Origin: JBEKZQ01 sp049509675
GTDB taxonomy: Bacteria > Planctomycetota > Planctomycetia > Pirellulales > Thermoguttaceae
Assembly (NCBI GenBank): GCA_049509675.1
Contig: JBEKZQ010000130.1
Span: 1 to 14,046 of the forward strand
Direction: 5' to 3'
Length of the DNA: 14,046 bases
The notes under the pieces were generated by a model that saw only the letters and a list, made by a program, of their open reading frames with translations, was not told the DNA's origin and did not search any database. Shown here one piece after another: positions 1 through 6,543 of the stretch (positions are counted from its first letter, which is position 1; each line of letters opens with the position of its first letter). The translations under genes were made by a program, and so were the position numbers.

Positions 1-23
1 TCTTGGTTTTCACTGCTGATGGT

Positions 24-2255
24 TTACGGTTTCTGTTCGGCGGCCGGCTGCGTGACGGGGAGCACGAAACGATACACGGTCGTATGCTGGTCGTCGGGGC
101 CGCGAATCGCCGCGCCGTCGCGGAGCAGTTCGGCGCCGAGTCGGGTGTCTGGCTGCGGCTCGGGATAGGCGATCAGAACGGCGCGATGGGTCTTCAACAG
201 TCCGCTGAAATCTACGAACCCCTGATAGTCGTTGGCCAGGCGGGTGTAGCGCCGCCCGCCGGCCGCCTGGAAAAACATCATCGCCCGCAATATGTACGCC
301 ACGTCCGTGCTGGAGCGATCGAACGGCGTGGCCTCCTGATGGAACTTGTTTAGCTTGTCTTTGTCGTCGAAGATGAATTTGCGGCCGGTCAGCAGCGTTC
401 GCAATTCGGTGCGGCGGGTGGTGGAGCTCAATCGCGTCGATTGGCCGGGGGCCAGAGTGCCCAACTCATAGGCCCAGTGGTCGTAAGCCAGGAGGCATCG
501 CCTCAGCGGGAAGCTGAGCTTGTTGGTGATCGAGCCCACGGGCACGCGGTCCTCGTCGGCCAGGGCCGCATCGACGTAGCCGCTCGGCGCGGCGGCCGAC
601 CAGCGGCCGGTGAAACTCTTCGTCGACCACACCTGGATCGGCACGCGGGCCATCAAATCCAGATCGGGCGTGAAGGCGTACTGACCGCTCCACAGTCCCG
701 GGCTGGCCGCGCGCGGGCTCATGCCGCCCAGGCCCGTGCCCGGCAGGCCCAGCCAGGAGATCATCGTCGCGGCTTGCGGCGGCGCGGCCCCATCCGGCAG
801 AAGCGGCTGGAGGGCGAAATCGGCGGCCTGCATGCGCGGGCTGAAGACGTTCATCCAACTCGTGCCCCGCACCAGCTTGGAATCAGCGTCCACGTCGATC
901 AGGTCCACCTGGTTCAGACGCAGTTGCCGGCCTTTGAGATGATACGCCAGCAGATAGGCGCCCAGGCTCACCGCCAGGACGATGGCCGGGAAGGTACACC
1001 AGGTCCATTCCATGCGATGTACGACTTTGCGAAGGAAGAAGTAGTCCGCCGGCCCGATCAGGACGATGTAGCCGATCACCATCAAGTCCACCAGCCAAAA
1101 GGGCACCAGCCGCACGCCGATAAAACGGTCCAGCGCCGAGCGCAGTTGGCCGGCCAGATCGCGATATCCCTCCTGCATGGCCACGTTGCCGTTCTCGGAT
1201 TGCTCGACGCGGGCCGTGGGCAGATCGAGAAGCTTCGCGACAAACACGGCGCGGTCGCTCCAGCGGCTCACGGGCGGCTGTTCCAGGTCAGTCGCCACGA
1301 AGACGATCTGGCCGAAGCCGTGCGCCGTGCGGACCACCAGGGGCAGATCGGCCTCGCGGGCCTCGACCGTGCCTTGCACGCCGGTCAGCCGGGCGCAGCG
1401 CAGCGGCGCCGATTGCGCCAGGGCCTGGGAACTTCCAGCAAAGGTCTCCAGGGCCGCGGTCTGGCGGAGCGAGACGACGCGGTCGAAGCGGCCCGGCACG
1501 AAGCGCGCCAGCGCGGCCTTGGGGTCGAGCATTTCGTCGGCCTGCGCGCCGGCCGACAACAGCAGTTTTCCGCCCATGCGGACCCATTGGTCCAGCGCCG
1601 CCACGCGCGGATTTTCGGGCGTCAGCGAGCGGTACACGTCGGGCCGGCTCGTCAACAGGACCACCGCATCCACGCCTTCGTAGCCGTACCAGTGCGTGGG
1701 CAGCCCTCCGGCGTCGTTGACGCGGACCACGACCGGCCGCTGATCGCGAGGCAATCCGCTCAGATTCGTGGCATCTTCCACGCCCGCCGAGGCCGCCCCC
1801 ACGCACAGCAACAACTGCCGGCCATCGAGGGCCTCGATGAAGTGCTCCTCGTCGGCATTCAGGGCCGTCTCGAACTTCCGCCGGGCCACGGGCCGGCCCT
1901 CGACCAGAAATGCAGCCTCGATCGTCGGCTCGGTGTTGCCCACGCGGACGTACAGCGTCACGCGCGAGTCCACGCCCGGCAACACCTGGCAAGGACGCTC
2001 GGGCGGCGTGGATACGCGCGTGGGCACGCCGTCGCCATCGGGCACGGTCAAACAGACTTCGCCGGTCATGGGGCGCGTGCCGCCGCGTAGCGTCACTTCC
2101 ACGGGCGTCCACAGGCCCACCTTGTAGCGATCGCCGAATCCAACGCGGATGCCCACGAACTCGGGCCCCTCGCGCTCCGCGGCGCGCAGACATGGCCCGG
2201 CCGGCGAAGGCGCGAGCAGGATCCCCAGCAGCAGCAAGCCGACGTGCCGCATCAT
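24..2255 (-). CDS. Secreted/membrane protein with glutamine-amidotransferase-like segment (743 aa)
   Basis: I do not recognise a named family. Seen: a signal peptide at residues 1-25 (MMRHVGLLLLGILLAPSPAG, no good lipobox); a beta-rich N-terminal region to about 185; an alpha/beta stretch at about 190-320 (GVDAVVLLTSRPDVY, then LDQWVRMGGKLLLSAG, later GFGQIVFVATDLE) that resembles the class I glutamine-amidotransferase-like fold of membrane proteins that sense or process envelope components, without a visible Cys-His-Glu triad; two membrane helices at about 385-407 and 420-439; and a C-terminal beta-rich domain of about 300 residues. With a signal peptide and two helices, both large domains should lie outside the cytoplasm. 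The reading frame stays open further upstream, to 2468, but that part lies inside the MazG-like gene and is arginine-rich. The ATG at 2255 overlaps the MazG stop as ATGA, which fixes the start and implies translational coupling. It is the last gene of the six-gene run inside the window. Function unknown. Confidence 0.82.
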   Translation of the reverse strand: MMRHVGLLLLGILLAPSPAGPCLRAAEREGPEFVGIRVGFGDRYKVGLWTPVEVTLRGGTRPMTGEVCLTVPDGDGVPTRVSTPPERPCQVLPGVDSRVTLYVRVGNTEPTIEAAFLVEGRPVARRKFETALNADEEHFIEALDGRQLLLCVGAASAGVEDATNLSGLPRDQRPVVVRVNDAGGLPTHWYGYEGVDAVVLLTSRPDVYRSLTPENPRVAALDQWVRMGGKLLLSAGAQADEMLDPKAALARFVPGRFDRVVSLRQTAALETFAGSSQALAQSAPLRCARLTGVQGTVEAREADLPLVVRTAHGFGQIVFVATDLEQPPVSRWSDRAVFVAKLLDLPTARVEQSENGNVAMQEGYRDLAGQLRSALDRFIGVRLVPFWLVDLMVIGYIVLIGPADYFFLRKVVHRMEWTWCTFPAIVLAVSLGAYLLAYHLKGRQLRLNQVDLIDVDADSKLVRGTSWMNVFSPRMQAADFALQPLLPDGAAPPQAATMISWLGLPGTGLGGMSPRAASPGLWSGQYAFTPDLDLMARVPIQVWSTKSFTGRWSAAAPSGYVDAALADEDRVPVGSITNKLSFPLRRCLLAYDHWAYELGTLAPGQSTRLSSTTRRTELRTLLTGRKFIFDDKDKLNKFHQEATPFDRSSTDVAYILRAMMFFQAAGGRRYTRLANDYQGFVDFSGLLKTHRAVLIAYPEPQPDTRLGAELLRDGAAIRGPDDQHTTVYRFVLPVTQPAAEQKP

Positions 2256-2620
2256 GGCTTCCCCGCATCGGGGCAAGTGCATACCAAGCGGCCGCAGCCC
2301 GGGCAGCCGGCGCCGTACTTCAACGAGATCGCTTCCGCCAGATCGACGCCGACCACGTTGGCCATCGTGGCCAGCCAGGCCAGGACGTCGGCGAACTCGC
2401 CCAGCCGCTCCTCGTGCGTGCCGTTGCGCAAGGCCGTGGCCAGCTCGCCGATCTCCTCCATGAACCACATGAACGTGCCGTCCACGCCGCGCGCGACGTC
2501 CTTCTCCAGGTACATGCGGCGGATCAATTGTTGAAATTCGGCCAGCGTTACCCCGCGCGGCCCAGCCGCGCCGGACCCGGCCTCGGATTGACGTTCGGTC
2601 ACACTTCCTCCCAAATTCAT
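2252..2620 (-). CDS. MazG-like nucleotide pyrophosphohydrolase with C-terminal Cys4 tail (122 aa)
   Basis: All-alpha NTP pyrophosphohydrolase of the MazG/dCTPase-like class, predicted to hydrolyse a nucleoside triphosphate to NMP and pyrophosphate with Mg2+. Seen: the acidic metal-binding motif EEIGE (residues 55-59) followed by EFADVLAW (E75, D78), the E-E-x-x-E ... E-x-x-D signature, in a single about 100-residue MazG-type domain. The C-terminus adds CPGCGRLVCTC (Cys 106, 109, 114, 116), a likely zinc knuckle found in a subset of small MazG proteins. The ATG at 2620 is supported by a GGAG 7 nt upstream that sits inside the end of the TPR-peptidase gene. An internal GTG at codon 7 has GGAGG only 4 nt before it and is a weaker alternative. 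It lies 1 nt after the preceding stop and overlaps the next gene by 4 nt, so it is embedded in the envelope operon. The substrate cannot be read from sequence; house-cleaning of non-canonical dNTPs is the usual role. Confidence 0.88.
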   Translation of the reverse strand: MNLGGSVTERQSEAGSGAAGPRGVTLAEFQQLIRRMYLEKDVARGVDGTFMWFMEEIGELATALRNGTHEERLGEFADVLAWLATMANVVGVDLAEAISLKYGAGCPGCGRLVCTCPDAGKP

Positions 2621-2621
2621 T

Positions 2622-5438
2622 CTATTTCTCCGCCCTAATACTTTCCAGCAGCACCTCCGCCCCCGGGTAGTCGGGCACCAGTTTCAACAGCTTCTGGAGC
2701 ACCTGCCGGGCTTTGGCTACTTGCTTGGCCTGCACGCAGGCGTCGGCCAGGGCGAACTGCTGCTGGGGATTGGCCGGGTTAAGGTCCACGGCCGTCTCGA
2801 ACTCCTCGATGGCCGGCCCGTACTGCTGTTGGCCGACCAGGGCCTCGGCCAGGAGGCGGTGGGGGTCCGCATCCGATACGTCGATTTCCAGCGATTGGTT
2901 CGCCCAATGGGCGGCCGCGACATAATCCCGCCGGGCCAGGCACAGCTCGGCCAGCTTCTTGCGGACCGGCCCGTCGTCGGAATCGGCCCGGGCCAGCCGG
3001 GTCAAAACGTCCGCCAGGGCCCGCCGGTTCTCGGCCAGCGTGTAGACCCGTGCCAGGGCCCGGGTCCACTTGGGATTGGCGGGGTCCAGCCGCTCACCCA
3101 AGGCATACAGTGCGGCGGCCGCATCGTAGTTTTTTTCTTTCAACTTCAACCCGGCCAGCAGATTCAAGGCCAAGGCATCGGGATGCATGCGATCCAGGCA
3201 GGCATCCAGCAGCCGTGTCGCCTCGCGGGCGTGGCCGGCCTCGACTTGCAGCCGCGCCAGCACATAGGCGGCCAACTGCTGCTTGGGCGGCCGCCGGGCG
3301 GCCTTTTCCGCCAGTTCGCGGGCTTCCTTGACCGCCCCGCGCTGGAGCTGGGCATAGGCCAGCCGGGCGGCGGCGTCCGGATCGTCCGCCTGAGCCCGAT
3401 GGGCCGCAAGAAGTTCCGCCAGGCTGGCTTGGCTGGGTTGCGCGAGGCCCGCCAGTCCGGCCGCCAGCTTCCGCAAGTAGTCCTGGTAGCCGCGGTCGAA
3501 CTCGCCGGCCGACATGCCGAACACCCGCCGGATCGCCTCAGCCGTGCTCAGGTTGGCGGTGTAGGCGGCCAGCATCTTGCGCAGCGCCTCCTGGCCGCCG
3601 TGCGCGAGCATGTATTCCACGTACAACTCGGCCTGGCAATAGGCCATGGCCCAATCGTCGCCGCTTTCGGGCCGGGCAAAGCCGAAATTCAAGGTGTCCA
3701 AGTTGAAGATTTTGCCCCGCGGCACCCGTTGGCGCAATAGCTCGTTCCACCGCTCCGGCCGCGGGTAATCCTCGCGCCATACGGCCAGCCCTTCCGTGTA
3801 CCAATGGGGAATGTTGAACTTCGTCTGCTGCAAGGTGACGACGTGGACCAACTCGTGCCGCAGCACGCGGGCCCAGTTGAACGGCCGCTCCGCCTTCAAC
3901 TCGCCCGGCGAAACCATGGCCACCATCGGACCGGTCGTGGCCGCCACGGTGCCCACGTAGGGCAGGCCGATCATCCGGGCGCTGAACCAGGCATGTCCGC
4001 CTTGTCCTTGCGCCTGGTTGAAAATCTCGATCAGCGACTTCTGCGGCGGCTCGTAGCCGAACTGCCGGGTCAAATCCTGGTAGACCGTCTCCACGTGTCG
4101 GGCGACGTACCGCGCCAGCAGCTTGTCTTCCTTGCCGTACTTGATGAGGAAGTGCGTGGTCGAGAGCGTCTCCATGCCGTCGAGCACGTCCAGCACTTCG
4201 AGGGTGTTCTTGACGCGGACGTGGAACGGGTCGGCCTCGAAGGCCTGGCGAAGCTGCCGGCGGGCCTCCTCTTCGCGGCCCATCCGCATATAGAGCATGC
4301 CCAAATCGGCCTGCGGCCCGACCAGCCGCGGCATGACGCGAATCGCTTCGCGAAAGAACCGCTCGGCCTCGGACTGCTTGTTGCGCGTCTGGAGCGCCTC
4401 GGCCAGGGCCAGGTAGAACCGGCCCGCGTGCGGATTGCGGGCCGAAACCTCGGCGATAAGCCGCTGCAACCGCCCGGCCTCGGGCAATCCATCGAGGAGC
4501 ACGTAGCAGGCGGCGATGCGGCCCAGCGTTTCCTCGCGGATGGGGCACAAGGGCAGGGCCTTGTGATCGAGGATTTCCAGGGCCGCGGCGGTGTTGAAAT
4601 TGGCCCAAGCCAGGTCGGCCGTAACCAGCCAGGCCTCCAACAGGCGGGGGTTGATCTCCAGGGCGCGATGCAGGGCGGCCTCGGCCCGCTCGATCTCGCG
4701 GCCTTCCATTGCCAATTGCGCCATGGCCACGTGTACCTCGGCCGCCTGGGGATTCTGCTCCAAGGCGGCCTGGAACTCCTTGGCCGCGTCGGCCCGGTTG
4801 TACTTCTCCAGAAACAGCAGCCCCGCCTCGTAATGGGCCGGCCAGTAGGACGGATCCAACTTCAGCCCCTCGGGATGCAAATCGTTGACCAGGAAATGGA
4901 ACTGATCGGCAAGGCGGTTCCAGCGGGCGTACTCGGCCGCAGCCAGACCGATCCAGTGCAGCGTGTCGGCCTGCTTCACCTCGCGGGCGTTGTAATACTC
5001 GATCAGCCAGCGATAGCCGCGATCGGCGTCGTCGAGGCGGCCGGCCGTGCGGTCCAGTTCCGCCAAGATCCAGTGGGCCAGCACCTGCGCGCTTTTCAGA
5101 CGGATGGCCGCATCGGCGTGCTGCCTGGCCCCCTTGACGTCGCCCCGTTGGAACGCCAGGCGGGCCAGTTCCGCTTCCACGGCGGCATCCGGATGGGCCA
5201 CGCCAGCCAGGCTGGCGACAGCCGCGTCCAGTTTCCCCTGCGCCTCCAGGCAGCGGGCAAGCCCCACCGCGGCCGCCGGCTCCTTGCCCGATAAGGGCCG
5301 ATAGCTCTCGGCCGCTTCCGCATAATGGCCTTGCAGCAACAATTTGCGGGCGGCAGCGAGATGATCTTCCGCCGCCGCTGCACCAGCCGCGATCGGCAGC
5401 ATCAAGAACAGGTACGCCGCCAGGCTGCGCGAGGTCAT
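2622..5438 (-). CDS. Secreted TPR - peptidase MA-like metalloprotease - TPR protein (938 aa)
   Basis: A predicted exported protein with a zinc-peptidase (gluzincin) domain between two TPR arrays. Numbering from the ATG at 5438: signal peptide at 1-23 (MTSRSLAAYLFLMLPIAAGA); degenerate TPR units over about 27-420; a peptidase-MA-like domain at about 425-660 with HELVH (528-532) as the HExxH zinc and catalytic motif and YTEGLAVW with E549 as probable third ligand; more TPR units over about 680-935. Both HExxH histidines and the glutamate are present, so it could be an active protease. Peptidase-MA/TPR proteins are common in planctomycetes but their substrates are unknown. A GTG at 5468 would add 10 residues; I prefer the ATG because it gives a compact signal-peptide n-region, although neither start has a convincing Shine-Dalgarno. 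It lies 77 nt after the small ExbD-like gene and 1 nt before the MazG-like gene. It may be the periplasmic partner of the upstream motor-like complex, by analogy with TPR proteins next to TolQ/TolR-type genes. That role is an inference. Confidence 0.87.
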   Translation of the reverse strand: MTSRSLAAYLFLMLPIAAGAAAAEDHLAAARKLLLQGHYAEAAESYRPLSGKEPAAAVGLARCLEAQGKLDAAVASLAGVAHPDAAVEAELARLAFQRGDVKGARQHADAAIRLKSAQVLAHWILAELDRTAGRLDDADRGYRWLIEYYNAREVKQADTLHWIGLAAAEYARWNRLADQFHFLVNDLHPEGLKLDPSYWPAHYEAGLLFLEKYNRADAAKEFQAALEQNPQAAEVHVAMAQLAMEGREIERAEAALHRALEINPRLLEAWLVTADLAWANFNTAAALEILDHKALPLCPIREETLGRIAACYVLLDGLPEAGRLQRLIAEVSARNPHAGRFYLALAEALQTRNKQSEAERFFREAIRVMPRLVGPQADLGMLYMRMGREEEARRQLRQAFEADPFHVRVKNTLEVLDVLDGMETLSTTHFLIKYGKEDKLLARYVARHVETVYQDLTRQFGYEPPQKSLIEIFNQAQGQGGHAWFSARMIGLPYVGTVAATTGPMVAMVSPGELKAERPFNWARVLRHELVHVVTLQQTKFNIPHWYTEGLAVWREDYPRPERWNELLRQRVPRGKIFNLDTLNFGFARPESGDDWAMAYCQAELYVEYMLAHGGQEALRKMLAAYTANLSTAEAIRRVFGMSAGEFDRGYQDYLRKLAAGLAGLAQPSQASLAELLAAHRAQADDPDAAARLAYAQLQRGAVKEARELAEKAARRPPKQQLAAYVLARLQVEAGHAREATRLLDACLDRMHPDALALNLLAGLKLKEKNYDAAAALYALGERLDPANPKWTRALARVYTLAENRRALADVLTRLARADSDDGPVRKKLAELCLARRDYVAAAHWANQSLEIDVSDADPHRLLAEALVGQQQYGPAIEEFETAVDLNPANPQQQFALADACVQAKQVAKARQVLQKLLKLVPDYPGAEVLLESIRAEK

Positions 5439-5515
5439 GGGCCGGGTGTTCGTGGGAGAGAAGTACACTTCCCCCGTAACTTACCCTGCCGCAGGCGTTA
5501 ATTCAATCAGGAGGA

Positions 5516-6532
5516 TTATTCCGCGGCCGACTTGCTGCCGTGCGGCGAGCCGCCGATCGGCTGCCCTTCCGGCAGAGGCCGGCCGGCCACTGCGTAATCC
5601 ATCCGATACAGTTCCTTCTTGAGGCGGCGGAAGGCGTCAAAGCTGTCCGGATAGGTCCACAGCGTAATGGTCACTCCCGCCGGACTGCGCCGCGACAACA
5701 ACTGGCGCAAACGGGACCCCTGGGCCAGCGCTTCCGCGATCGGCTCGCCCAGGTTGTCGGCCACCGGCACGAGCGTGAAATGCGTCAGGGAGATCCGGGA
5801 GCCGCCGGCGTAGGCGTGCTTGCCGTCGACCTCGGCCGCGATGTCGTCGCGCTCGATCGTATAGCGAAGCCGGAACCCTTCCTCCGGTCCGATCGTTTCC
5901 GTCATTTCCGTGCGTTTGCCCATTTCGGCCGCTTTTCGCCGGAAGTCGTTCTTGACCAGTTGCGTCAACTCGTCCATCGGCACGTAGGCCACGCGATTGC
6001 CGCGGAGTTGGAAATGGATCTCGTGCCCATCCACGGTGCGGCTGATCGGCGTGGGATAACTCTCGACGGCGATGGGCGGCAGCGCGCCGGTTGCCACGGT
6101 GCTCCGCTGGCGCTCGATCTGGTCCAGTCCGGCGCGGGCTTCCGCCAGGCCGCGCGTCAGCTCGGCCTCGCCCTGCGCGCCGGCGTCGATCTGCTGGCGG
6201 TCGGCGCCCAGCTTCTGCTCCAAGCCGGCCACGGCGAAGGCCAACTCGTCCCGCTCCTGCCCGCGCGCCAGGATCTCGCGTTTAATGTTCTCGATCTGCG
6301 CCACGGTCTTCAGCACGTCGCCGCGTACCGACTGCTCGGAGGCCAGTTCCTTGCTCAACTCGCTGTGGAGTTCGGCCGACTCGCCCCTCAACAGGGCCTC
6401 CACCGGCATGTTCTTGATCTTCAAGCCGGTGACCAACACCATGATGATCATGATGCTCACGACACTCGCCACGATATCCAGGAACGAGTCGGCATTGACG
6501 GCTTCGATTTCGGGCTGTGCAGGGCGTGGCAT
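5516..6532 (-). CDS. ExbD/TolR-like membrane protein carrying the channel Asp (338 aa)
   Basis: Probable B-type subunit of a proton- or sodium-driven MotA/TolQ/ExbB-class complex. Seen: a short cytoplasmic N-terminus, one membrane helix at about 18-36 preceded by VNADSFLDIVASVV, which matches the ExbD/TolR/MotB pattern in which a helix-entry Asp (here D19) carries the translocated ion; a coiled coil at about 50-145; and a C-terminal extracytoplasmic alpha/beta domain at about 155-320 with strands such as EIHFQLRGNRVAYV and GVTITLWTYPDSFDAFRRL. It is larger than classical ExbD (about 140 aa) because of the coiled coil and larger domain. The ATG at 6532 lies 11 nt after the previous stop, with AGGA overlapping that stop. 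The frame is open upstream to 6805, but that segment is antisense-like and Arg-rich inside the neighbouring gene, so I trimmed it. Family membership is inferred from topology and motif. Confidence 0.82.
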   Translation of the reverse strand: MPRPAQPEIEAVNADSFLDIVASVVSIMIIMVLVTGLKIKNMPVEALLRGESAELHSELSKELASEQSVRGDVLKTVAQIENIKREILARGQERDELAFAVAGLEQKLGADRQQIDAGAQGEAELTRGLAEARAGLDQIERQRSTVATGALPPIAVESYPTPISRTVDGHEIHFQLRGNRVAYVPMDELTQLVKNDFRRKAAEMGKRTEMTETIGPEEGFRLRYTIERDDIAAEVDGKHAYAGGSRISLTHFTLVPVADNLGEPIAEALAQGSRLRQLLSRRSPAGVTITLWTYPDSFDAFRRLKKELYRMDYAVAGRPLPEGQPIGGSPHGSKSAAE

Positions 6533-6543
6533 AGTTTGCTTTC

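Noticed and set aside
1..23. Start of a further minus-strand gene (GTG AAA ACC AAG reading out of the window)
   Set aside because: Only about four codons are inside the window, and there is no Shine-Dalgarno sequence before it.
441..2090. Long plus-strand ORF (549 aa) opposite the operon
   Set aside because: It is antisense to the 743-aa protein, is rich in Arg/His/Gln/Gly and has no recognisable domain. Such shadows are usual in GC-rich DNA. The same applies to the plus-strand ORFs at 2721-3740, 3804-5294, 5540-6802 and 6685-7977.
2256..2468. N-terminal extension of the last operon gene to 2468
   Set aside because: These 71 codons lie inside the MazG-like gene in another frame and are Arg-rich. 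The ATG at 2255 gives a signal peptide and an ATGA junction.
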